A DNA stretch of 64,000 nt, taken from contig NZ_FRFC01000003.1 of assembly GCF_900143675.1 (NCBI RefSeq), positions 278,095 through 342,094 on the forward strand, written 5' to 3'. Position 1 is the stretch's first letter; each line of letters opens with the position of its first letter. Below the pieces are notes generated by a model. It worked only from the letters and a program-made list of their open reading frames with translations. It had not been told where the DNA came from and did no database searches. This stretch comes from Candidatus Nitrosotalea sinensis (lineage in GTDB: Archaea; Thermoproteota; Nitrososphaeria; Nitrososphaerales; Nitrosopumilaceae). Made by a program: the position numbers and the translations under genes. Of this stretch, positions 45,364-52,775 are shown one piece after another.

Positions 45364-45972
45364 TCAGGACTTTGACATTTGACTGTTGATTCTGTCAATG
45401 GTTTGACTATCAATCATCTCTTCACTATGTAAAATGTTTGCAAGTGCAAGAATATCTGTAATTTCATATAATTTCACACCTTCTTGTTCTAGGTTTTTAC
45501 GTGCATCTTCAAGTCTGTTGACTATGACAAATGCATGCTCTATCTTCATTTTGGCTTCTTTTAGTGCCTTGACTGCGTGAAGTAGAGAATGACCTGTTGT
45601 TCCTACGTCATCTACCAGGACAACTCTTGATCCTTCTGGTATCTTTCCCTCTATTAGGCTGGATGTACCATAATCCTTTGGTTTTTGTCTTATGTAGATA
45701 AGGGGTTTTACAGCTTCAATAGATAGAGCAGACGCTATCACAAGTCCTGATGTTGGAACTGATGCTATATAGTCAAAACTATCAAGACCTATCTTATCTG
45801 ATATCAAACTCTGGAGTGATTTTATCATCTTTCTGAACTGATGTGGAAAACTTGGTACTAGTCTGAGATCTATGTAGTATGCACTGTCTTTTCCACTTGA
45901 AAGCCTAAAGTTTCCAAACTTGATTGCACCGCTTTTTTGCAGGAATATTGCAAACTCTTTGACAAAATCCAC
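45364..45972 (-). CDS. pyrE: Orotate phosphoribosyltransferase (paralogue 2)
   Basis: A 202-residue type I PRTase. The N-terminal region GAIKFGNFRLSSGKDSAYYIDLR is closest to true OPRT (short core: KFGNFRLSSGK). The PRPP motif VVLVDDVGTTGHS is intact and the flexible loop reads IRQKPKDYG. Like the other homologue (12.9-13.5 kb) it has Tyr at the usual His of the loop, but it retains Lys residues there. It converts orotate and PRPP to OMP. The start is GTG. Convergent with tbp (20 bp between stops). Confidence 0.85.
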   Translation of the reverse strand: MDFVKEFAIFLQKSGAIKFGNFRLSSGKDSAYYIDLRLVPSFPHQFRKMIKSLQSLISDKIGLDSFDYIASVPTSGLVIASALSIEAVKPLIYIRQKPKDYGTSSLIEGKIPEGSRVVLVDDVGTTGHSLLHAVKALKEAKMKIEHAFVIVNRLEDARKNLEQEGVKLYEITDILALANILHSEEMIDSQTIDRINSQMSKS

Positions 45973-46021
45973 AGCAAAATTTACCGAACTAGATTTATTT
46001 TAACTGTCCCTTCGGTATGGT

Positions 46022-47110
46022 ATGCCAGAAATTTGGTTAAGTTATGGGCCTACAGATGTTGTGCTTGATGTAAAAGCAGAGAATTTAGAAAAACAAATTG
46101 TCCCTGGTGGTGCACCTTTATCTGATTCTGGAATTGTCTCAAAACTAGAATCTCTTGACATGTCAAAACCCACAGAATTTGTGATACTAGAACATTCAAA
46201 GAACATTCAAAAAATAATCTCATCTTTGGTTGAAATATGCGTAAAAAAATCGCTACCAAAACCGAAGTTCCTGGTAGACAAACCAAATCTGAATTCTATA
46301 AAAAACATCTTTGCTGATCCTGAAATATCTATATCTGAATTTGATTCTGCACAATTTTCTAATGCTAATCTTGTTTTTATCAATGAAATGGAATTTGATG
46401 GTTTATTTGGATATGATACAGTATCTACCAAACTATTACGTAGATTTGGAAGAGACAACATGCTTGAAGCATATGAAAAAAGAGAGGGAAATCTTCCTAT
46501 GCCTGGTTATGATGTATCAACAATGCAGGTTGCAAAAAAATTCACAGATGGGTTTGAAATATCATCTATAGAGATTGTAGCAAATCAAACAGGGATTGTT
46601 GATATTGCAGCAGGTCATCCATCATCAACTTTCTTACTGGCAAAATCCTTATCCTCTGTTGCAACTCAAGAATCAGAAAAACACAAGGTAGCAATAATCA
46701 GTACTGGAAAGGAAACAAGTAACGAAACATTGAGCAGATCTCTTTCATCACTATGGAATTGTTATAATGCAATTAAAGATGAAGGATTAGCAATACTTCT
46801 TGCAGAATGCAAGGGAGGGCTAGGTTCTGAAGCCATACAGCAGTATGTGGAAGGTAGAATGAATCTGGACAGGCTAAAGAGCCCTTCCAAATATGTAGAT
46901 AGAATGGAAGATCTTCTATTTCTAACTGAGGTACGCAAGAAATTTGGAATAGGTATAGTATCTATTCTTCCATATTTGTATACGAAAGAAAAATTAGGAA
47001 TGATTCCATTTAGTGGTGCAAAAGAAACTCTGGATTATGTTCTTAAAACATATGGGGAACGACAAAAGATTGCAATAATTTCTGATGGCTCCCGCATTCT
47101 ATTGAGGTAA
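46022..47110 (+). CDS. LarA-like (DUF2088) protein, function uncertain
   Basis: A 362-residue protein. The N-terminal part (IWLSYGPTDVVLDVKAENL) and the C-terminal part (GLAILLAECKGGLGSEA) resemble the two domains of the nickel-pincer lactate racemase family, LarA/DUF2088. A HP motif in AAGHPSSTF could correspond to part of the cofactor site, but I cannot place all metal and pincer ligands. So either a racemase or an epimerase-like enzyme of unknown substrate is possible, or a non-catalytic relative. No LarB/C/E genes for cofactor synthesis are visible nearby. Confidence 0.5.
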   Translation: MPEIWLSYGPTDVVLDVKAENLEKQIVPGGAPLSDSGIVSKLESLDMSKPTEFVILEHSKNIQKIISSLVEICVKKSLPKPKFLVDKPNLNSIKNIFADPEISISEFDSAQFSNANLVFINEMEFDGLFGYDTVSTKLLRRFGRDNMLEAYEKREGNLPMPGYDVSTMQVAKKFTDGFEISSIEIVANQTGIVDIAAGHPSSTFLLAKSLSSVATQESEKHKVAIISTGKETSNETLSRSLSSLWNCYNAIKDEGLAILLAECKGGLGSEAIQQYVEGRMNLDRLKSPSKYVDRMEDLLFLTEVRKKFGIGIVSILPYLYTKEKLGMIPFSGAKETLDYVLKTYGERQKIAIISDGSRILLR

Positions 47111-48148
47111 AATAGAAAATGGCAGGGGGGCGCAAAGAAATGCAAGTATCATGACTATGATGAACATTTTCTTTCTTTTCTTCGATAGTGGTGATATATC
47201 ATCAAGTGGTCTTACGTCCATACTTCTCATACTAAAAATCAAGACAAATAATGCCATGATGTAATATCCTGTTGCAGCAAGTATTCCTATACTTACATAT
47301 GTCAAAATTCTGTGCCACTTTATACCAAATGTTGCTCTTGCAATGTGTCCTCCATCAAGCTGCCACGCAGGTAAAAGATTAAGAAATGTTATGAGAAATC
47401 CAAACCATGCAGCAAGCAAGACAGGAGACATTACAAGTTCTTGATGTGGTACATGTTTTCCCACAAGTGCAATAGTGGCATCCATTATCACACTTGAATG
47501 AAGATCCACAAGACCTAACTTTTCTGCAAGTTCCTGAGCCTGTGAAGTTGGTATCAGTGGGGATACAGATGCACCATATGTGGATACTATTATTGCTATT
47601 ATGAGGCCTGCTATTGGGCCGGAAATACCTACATCAAAAAGTATGTTTCTATTTACAATTAGTCCTCTGGACATAATTAGTGCACCAAAAGTTGGAACAA
47701 ATCCAAGTACTGGAATTCCTGGAATAAAATATGGCCAACTGATTCTAAGTTTGTGAATTTTTGATGCAATCATGTGTCCAAGTTCGTGTATTCCTAGTAT
47801 TCCAATAAGTGACGCTGTATACAAAACGGCTACGTAAAACGGATCATCGCCTTTCACTATTGAATTCATACCTACTGCTCGATAGTAGCCATCGATCATG
47901 ACTGTCACTATTGTTGCTGCAAACAGTGCCCTTGGAATCCATGACCTACGTGACTTGGGAGGTTCAAATCGTGAAATAAGTAAGAACATTCTTCCTGAAT
48001 CTGATTCTAGCCTAACCAGAATGTTTTTTGTTTCCAACTTTTGAACTAATTGGCGAAATTGCTCAGTTACGTTATCTCCAGAAATCTCAACTTGTAATAC
48101 TACTGGGCTTTGATTGAATCCTATTACTCTAAAATGAGAGGAAACCAC
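47099..48148 (-). CDS. Site-2 protease family membrane metalloprotease (M50)
   Basis: A 349-residue polytopic membrane protein with the zinc motif HELGH at residues 121-125 and, further on, LLPAWQLDGGH, a variant of the NPDG motif that supplies the third ligand. The first 65 residues are a soluble domain. Family members cut transmembrane segments of regulators or signal-peptide remnants. The start is GTG. It overlaps the convergent LarA-like gene by 12 nt. Confidence 0.85.
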   Translation of the reverse strand: MVSSHFRVIGFNQSPVVLQVEISGDNVTEQFRQLVQKLETKNILVRLESDSGRMFLLISRFEPPKSRRSWIPRALFAATIVTVMIDGYYRAVGMNSIVKGDDPFYVAVLYTASLIGILGIHELGHMIASKIHKLRISWPYFIPGIPVLGFVPTFGALIMSRGLIVNRNILFDVGISGPIAGLIIAIIVSTYGASVSPLIPTSQAQELAEKLGLVDLHSSVIMDATIALVGKHVPHQELVMSPVLLAAWFGFLITFLNLLPAWQLDGGHIARATFGIKWHRILTYVSIGILAATGYYIMALFVLIFSMRSMDVRPLDDISPLSKKRKKMFIIVMILAFLCAPLPFSILPQ

Positions 48149-48262
48149 TGATAGAATTTCGTCAAGAGATGATATGCCTGACTATGACCTACTGCTGGCT
48201 TTAATTATTTCTCTCTTATTTTGCTTAAAGTTAAATAATTAATTATTCAAGTATCCATAACA

Positions 48263-48763
48263 ATGCAAGTAGCATTAAGAGAAATTGGAAATTGCGTAAT
48301 TCGTCGATGTGACTTGTCTGATCTTATCCCTGCAATGGAGATAAACCTCAAAACATTGCCTGAACATTATTCTGATTATTTCTATGAAAGCCTACTTGCT
48401 GAATTACCTGAAGCCTTCTTAGTGGCTGAAATTGACAAGAAACTTGTTGGATATATTATGTGCAAAATTGAATATGGCTTTTCAAACTTCAAAAAACTTG
48501 GATTTGTAAAAAAGGGTCATGTCGTATCCATTGCAGTGCTTCCTGAACATAGAAAGAAAGGAATTGGAGAAGGTCTGGTCCAGGAAGCAATTGCAGGAGT
48601 AAAGTTGAAAAAATCTGATGAGCTGTATCTTGAAGTCAGATGTAGTAACAATGAGGCTGTGCGATTGTATGAAAAGATTGGATTTGTTACAAAACAGAGA
48701 CTAAAGGCGTACTATCGTGATGGTGAAGACGCATATCTAATGGCAATAGAGTTTGCTTACTAG
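48263..48763 (+). CDS. rimI: GNAT N-acetyltransferase (RimI/Ard1-like)
   Basis: A 166-residue GNAT-fold enzyme. The acetyl-CoA pyrophosphate loop HRKKGIGEGL is a good match to the R/Q-x-x-G-x-G/A motif; VSIAVLPEHR precedes it and EVRCSNNEAVRLYEKIGF follows in order (core NNEAVRLYEKIGF). It is most like archaeal Ard1/RimI N-terminal acetyltransferases that modify ribosomal and other protein N-termini. It is followed by a small membrane protein after 36 bp. Confidence 0.85.
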   Translation: MQVALREIGNCVIRRCDLSDLIPAMEINLKTLPEHYSDYFYESLLAELPEAFLVAEIDKKLVGYIMCKIEYGFSNFKKLGFVKKGHVVSIAVLPEHRKKGIGEGLVQEAIAGVKLKKSDELYLEVRCSNNEAVRLYEKIGFVTKQRLKAYYRDGEDAYLMAIEFAY

Positions 48764-48799
48764 ATTAAAATAAATAAGTCACAAAAAGACTCTAGCCTT

Positions 48800-49021
48800 A
48801 TGACAAGACAACGCACTATTGGAATGATGATATTTGTCTTGGCAATAGTGGGGTTCTTTCTCTATGCCTATCTGTTAATGCTCTCTGAATGGAGTCCTAT
48901 TGTTCTTCAGCTCTCTGTACTCATGGCAGTGGGAGGTATTCTTGGGGTTATATCATGGATTGGATATAACATGGCAACATCAAGACCGTCTCCATCTTCT
49001 CTTGTAACTGATGACAAGTAA
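48800..49021 (+). CDS. Small two-helix membrane protein
   Basis: A 73-residue protein with two hydrophobic helices (about 8-28 and 35-57), a short basic N-terminus (MTRQRT) and a polar Ser/Pro-rich C-terminal tail. I do not recognise the family. It is on the same strand as the acetyltransferase but lies 36 bp away, and converges with the Trm5-like gene, leaving one base between the stops. Confidence 0.65.
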   Translation: MTRQRTIGMMIFVLAIVGFFLYAYLLMLSEWSPIVLQLSVLMAVGGILGVISWIGYNMATSRPSPSSLVTDDK

Positions 49022-49022
49022 A

Positions 49023-49859
49023 TTATTTTGATATGGCAGCATCTACTACTGCCTGATAAAATCTAGGTCCTACAGGCCTTACTATCTTTGCACCTAAAAT
49101 TTCTGATTTGACTTTGACCACTCCAAGAAAATGTTGCGGTGCTAAAAATGCTACTTGGTCTTTTTTTTCTGCATGAATGTGACAATAGTAATGAATTATT
49201 GCATTTTTTTTGGCAGACATTATTGCATGATCCAAAAATTCATCTGATCTTTCTGGCAGTAACATCAAAACTCTGTCACCAGTGTCTTGTAGTCTGTCTT
49301 CAACTACTTTGGCTGCATCTCCTTCTATGGATTCAACAGTACCTTTTAGTTTGTTTAATGATATGTTTTCAGAGCACAATCTTGCTGCATCTGGATTGAT
49401 ATCTATGTTGTAGACATGACATTTTTTCTTCTTTGCAGCTACCAAGGAAAACATACCAACACCACCAAACATGTTGATTACTGTTTCTCCATCCTTGATA
49501 AGATCTGCAATCCTTTGGCGTTCTGTTGCAAGTCGAGGTGAAAAAAATGTTTTTTCCACGTCAACCTTGAATCTGCATCCATGTTCCTTGTATTCTGTTA
49601 TTGTATTATCCTCTCCTGCAAGTAATTCTAGCCTTCTAATTCTATAATCACCTTCTACCGGGGATGATTGGTAATAGACCGACTTAGCTGTCTTTACCTT
49701 GTCTAATAGAACCTCACCGATGGTTTTTCTCTTGGATAATAGAGAATCTGGAACTCTTAGTATTATGATATTTCCTATCTGATCAAAGGCACCGTACATC
49801 TCTGCTGCCTCTACCTCGGTGAGTATCCCAGCCATTGCTTGTTTTAGCATCTTTGTCAA
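49023..49859 (-). CDS. Trm5/Taw2-like tRNA methyltransferase
   Basis: A 278-residue class I SAM-dependent methyltransferase. The Rossmann glycine-rich motif is INMFGGVGMFSLVAA, and the segment HGCRFKVDVEKTFFSPRLATER is the mark of the Trm5 family that methylates G37 of tRNA (core VEKTFFSPRLA). The usual catalytic NLP(x) motif appears as LMLLPE, with Leu replacing the Asn, so the standard G37 activity is uncertain; the wyosine enzyme Taw2 is an alternative. Its start overlaps the ABCE1 stop by 4 nt. Confidence 0.75.
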   Translation of the reverse strand: MTKMLKQAMAGILTEVEAAEMYGAFDQIGNIIILRVPDSLLSKRKTIGEVLLDKVKTAKSVYYQSSPVEGDYRIRRLELLAGEDNTITEYKEHGCRFKVDVEKTFFSPRLATERQRIADLIKDGETVINMFGGVGMFSLVAAKKKKCHVYNIDINPDAARLCSENISLNKLKGTVESIEGDAAKVVEDRLQDTGDRVLMLLPERSDEFLDHAIMSAKKNAIIHYYCHIHAEKKDQVAFLAPQHFLGVVKVKSEILGAKIVRPVGPRFYQAVVDAAISK

Positions 49860-51640
49860 TTTCTATAGTAAAACTTTCCAGATTGTTTTTGCTCTCTGTC
49901 TAATCTGCTCTCAAGCTTGTTTACCCTTGGTCTCATGCTTGTCTCATCTCTTCTGTATGTCATATCAAGAGATCTAAGAAATTCATTCATTCCCTCTACC
50001 TTGGATTTGGGGGTTGTTGCATGTCCTTCTCTTCCTGGTGTTCCGTGGAATATTACAATAGAATCAGAGATTAAATCCATGAGTTGAATGTCATGATCAA
50101 TTATAATTGCAGATTTACCATATGATCTTACAAATCTCTGTATTAGTTTTGCAACGGCAATTCTGTCTTCCACATCTAAAAACGCAGAAGGTTCATCAAG
50201 TGCATAGACGTCTACTTTTTGGAGAAGACATGCTCCTATTGCTACTTTCTGTAACTCTCCTCCAGATAAATTCTTGACTGACTTGTTGTATAGTTTTTTT
50301 ATCCTCATGGGATTGATTATGACTTCTTCTTCTGGTGTCTCCTGTATTGCACCTCCGTATGCTTTTTCAAGAAGAGCAATAACCTCAATATCAAAATCGT
50401 TTGTGAGATATTGTGGCTTGTATGCAATCTTTACTTTGGTTTCTATGCTGCCAATGTCTGGTTTTTCAACACCTGCTATCATCTTCATCAGTGTTGTTTT
50501 TCCTAATGCATTTGCTCCAACTATGCCTAAAACTTCGCTTTTCTTAACTCTGCCTGCCTCTACTGATAAAGAAAAGTTTGAAAATTTCTTTTCCAAGTTT
50601 GGATAGTTTATGATGTTCTCAATTGTGACAAATTCATCGGTGGATGTAGATGCATCAAATTTGAATGCGGCATCTCTGAATCTTACATTCTCATTAGGTA
50701 GATATCCATCAAGAAATACGTTGATTCCAACCTTTGTAGAGAGCATGTTTGCAACTATTCCGTATGCTGCAGGTTCTCCATATAGAATCTCTATAAAATC
50801 ACTAAGATAATCAAGCAGAGTCAAATCATGTTCTACAACCATGACACTCTTTCCTATCTTTGCAAGATCTTGAATTACTCGTGCTACTCCTATTCTCTGG
50901 AATACATCGTTATATGACGATGGTTCATCAAAGAAATAGAAATCTGCCTCTCTTGATGCTGCCACTGCTACTGCAATTCTTTGAAGCTCACCTCCACTAA
51001 GATCTGTGAGTTTATTTTCAAGGGAGTTTTGAAGTCCAAGTTGCTGTACGAGTTCTTTTATTTTTCCACGTTCGTCATATTTTTCTAATAGTTCTTTTGC
51101 ATTACCGTCAAACACCTTTGCCAAGTTGTATACTTGTTGTGGCTTTATGGACGCCTTTAATTGATTATTTGATATTTTTTCAAAATGCTGTTTTAACTCT
51201 GTCCCCTGAAAATGCTTTAAAATTTGACTCCATTCTGGGGGTGATGAATAATTTCCTAAATTTGGTTTGAGATTTCCTGACAATATGCCTACAACTGTAC
51301 TTTTTCCTATACCGTTTCTTCCCAACAAGCCCATGACTTGACCTTTCTTCAAACTTGGAATTCTGTAAAGCCTAAATGCATTCTGTCCATATTGATGAAT
51401 CTTGTCTGATTTTAGCTCTTCAGCAAGATTGACTATTGTGATTGCATCAAATGGACAAACCTTTACACAAATTCCACATCCGTTGCAAATGTTCTCGTCA
51501 ATCTGAGCCTTGGCGGTCTCTTCATTTAATACAATACAGTCTGATCCCATCTTGTTTACTGGGCAATACTTGATACACTCAAGGCCACATTTTTTGGTCT
51601 GGCAGTTTTCTTTATCCAGTACTGCAACTCGATGAGTCAT
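49856..51640 (-). CDS. abce1: Ribosome recycling ATPase ABCE1 (Rli1)
   Basis: A 594-residue protein with an N-terminal iron-sulfur domain (first cluster C13, C18, C22, C26; second C52, C55, C58, C62) and two ABC domains. Walker A sequences are GRNGIGKST and GANALGKTT; the signature motifs LSGGELQRIAVA and LSGGELQKVAIG are both intact. ABCE1 splits 70S-type archaeal ribosomes after termination. A TATA box 25 bp upstream suggests a leaderless message. It is translated with the Trm5-like gene, which overlaps it by 4 nt. Confidence 0.97.
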   Translation of the reverse strand: MTHRVAVLDKENCQTKKCGLECIKYCPVNKMGSDCIVLNEETAKAQIDENICNGCGICVKVCPFDAITIVNLAEELKSDKIHQYGQNAFRLYRIPSLKKGQVMGLLGRNGIGKSTVVGILSGNLKPNLGNYSSPPEWSQILKHFQGTELKQHFEKISNNQLKASIKPQQVYNLAKVFDGNAKELLEKYDERGKIKELVQQLGLQNSLENKLTDLSGGELQRIAVAVAASREADFYFFDEPSSYNDVFQRIGVARVIQDLAKIGKSVMVVEHDLTLLDYLSDFIEILYGEPAAYGIVANMLSTKVGINVFLDGYLPNENVRFRDAAFKFDASTSTDEFVTIENIINYPNLEKKFSNFSLSVEAGRVKKSEVLGIVGANALGKTTLMKMIAGVEKPDIGSIETKVKIAYKPQYLTNDFDIEVIALLEKAYGGAIQETPEEEVIINPMRIKKLYNKSVKNLSGGELQKVAIGACLLQKVDVYALDEPSAFLDVEDRIAVAKLIQRFVRSYGKSAIIIDHDIQLMDLISDSIVIFHGTPGREGHATTPKSKVEGMNEFLRSLDMTYRRDETSMRPRVNKLESRLDREQKQSGKFYYRN

Positions 51641-51661
51641 GCCTGATACCCTCTTCTTTAA

Positions 51662-51669
51662 TTTATATC
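51662..51669 (-). promoter_or_regulatory. TATA box for ABCE1
   Basis: Read on the minus strand the sequence is GATATAAAT, centred about 25 bp before the ABCE1 ATG at 51640. That spacing gives a leaderless transcript. The same 75-bp gap must also hold the promoter of the divergent 5S rRNA. Confidence 0.55.
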
Positions 51670-51715
51670 TCTACTCAAGCAAGATTAATACATAACATTA
51701 ACAGCAAAAAAAGTA

Positions 51716-51831
51716 AGCCGGCCACAGCGTTGGGGTCCGACCCGGTCCCATACCGAACCCGGAAGTCAAACCCAATGTCGCTACTGTGTTACTAAGGTGC
51801 GAGAGCCCTTGGGAAGCAGTAGTGCTGGCGC
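51716..51831 (+). rRNA. rrf: 5S ribosomal RNA
   Basis: The terminal helix pairs GCCGGC with GCTGGC. The core ACCCGGTCCCATACCGAACC (loop A and B side) and CCGGAAGTCAA correspond to the universal 5S segments CCATNCCGAAC and GGAAGTNAA. Helix IV/V shows GTGCGAGAGCCC and CTTGGGAAGC. The length is about 116 nt. It is not next to 16S or 23S genes, which matches the scattered rRNA genes of thaumarchaea. T-rich sequence follows the 3' end. Boundaries may be off by a few bases. Confidence 0.9.
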
Positions 51832-51833
51832 CT

Positions 51834-52091
51834 TTATTCTAAAGCAACTGAATTGGGAGATACATGCCATGTTACTTCAATAGGTGTATCTTTGCCAAAA
51901 CCTTTCTTTTGCGCATCGTCTGGAAAATTGTCTACATACTCTGATAGGAGATTTTGCAGCGTCTTTTCAATGTCTGAAACTGAGTGTATATCTGTAAAAA
52001 GGGACTGGATCTCCTTGCATCCAACAAGATAACCGTTTGCATTAGGTGTTATGGTAAAAGTAATCTTGTGCATCTTATGGATGTTTACCAT
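51834..52091 (-). CDS. HicB-like small protein
   Basis: An 85-residue protein with a beta-alpha-beta core: KITFTITPNANGYLVGCKEI, then a helix (SDIEKTLQNLLSEYVDNF). This resembles the HicB/UPF0150 fold of antitoxins and related stand-alone domains. No HicA toxin is encoded beside it, so it is probably not a toxin-antitoxin unit. The start is ATG at 52091, with another ATG six codons later. Its stop is two bases past the 5S rRNA end. Confidence 0.55.
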   Translation of the reverse strand: MVNIHKMHKITFTITPNANGYLVGCKEIQSLFTDIHSVSDIEKTLQNLLSEYVDNFPDDAQKKGFGKDTPIEVTWHVSPNSVALE

Positions 52092-52143
52092 ATCTGTATA
52101 TGTTTACAAAACCTAAAAAAGATCTCGATCAGTAGTTGTGTAT

Positions 52144-52272
52144 ATGAGCAACTGTTCTATATGTGGAGAGAAATTCTCTGATGATATACGATTCCTAAAC
52201 CATATGATGGAAAAACATGGATTTAGAAATCCAAATGTGGGAATTCCTGATCGAAACAGCCGTGGATATTAA
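52144..52272 (+). CDS. Single C2H2 zinc-finger mini-protein (42 aa)
   Basis: The frame starts at ATG 52144 and stops at TAA 52270-52272. The product begins MSNCSICGEKFSDD and has the pattern C-x2-C-x12-H-x4-H, a complete classical C2H2 finger, followed by a short polar tail ending RNSRGY. Such single-finger proteins are common in archaea and may bind DNA or protein. Divergent from the HicB-like gene. It ends inside the convergent DCC gene stop. Confidence 0.7.
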   Translation: MSNCSICGEKFSDDIRFLNHMMEKHGFRNPNVGIPDRNSRGY

Positions 52273-52658
52273 CCAAGTTTGAGTGCAATCTTTTCACTAT
52301 TGCAAAGCAGACTTGTTGTTCTTACAAAAAAGGACTTGATGGTTTTACATTCTTTGCTGCATGTAGGCGGAAATGGTCCTATGATTGGACGATTCTTTGT
52401 ACTTGTAATTGTGTGCCAAACTAGCGGTATTATTGCTGCTCTACCTCCATATGCACTATTTTCTGTAACAAACCAAAACATTCTGGTAGAATCATAATTG
52501 GTATCGAAAATTTCGGATTTTATTTTCATGCCTTCTTTAGAATAATGACCTATGATTGGGATCTTGTTTCTGGAAAAAATATGAACAATGCTGGCAAACT
52601 TGGAGCATAGGTAGCATTTGTCATCATAAATCACAAGAGGGAGAAGATCTACAATCAT
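52269..52658 (-). CDS. DCC-type (DUF393) thiol-disulfide oxidoreductase-like protein
   Basis: From the ATG at 52658 the product is 129 residues. The N-terminal segment LVIYDDKCYLCSKF matches the DxxCxxC motif of the DCC family, a group related to thioredoxin-like proteins. Three more Cys occur near the C-terminus (TCSKECK and LLCNS). A longer frame reaches back to 52751 but would nearly meet the divergent transketolase start and adds a basic, unlike segment. The physiological role of DCC proteins is unclear. Confidence 0.6.
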   Translation of the reverse strand: MIVDLLPLVIYDDKCYLCSKFASIVHIFSRNKIPIIGHYSKEGMKIKSEIFDTNYDSTRMFWFVTENSAYGGRAAIIPLVWHTITSTKNRPIIGPFPPTCSKECKTIKSFFVRTTSLLCNSEKIALKLG

Positions 52659-52775
52659 ATTTTCTAGACGCTGCTTTTGAATTAATATTTTATGAAATAA
52701 CTTTTTATTTACTCCAAAGGCGCTAAACCCTATGAATTTGAACCATAGCAAAATTTTTGAAATTCATATTCTGGA

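Noticed and set aside
51834..52091. Toxin-antitoxin pair with the HicB-like protein
   Set aside because: No HicA-like toxin is encoded on either side; neighbours are 5S rRNA and a zinc finger mini-protein.
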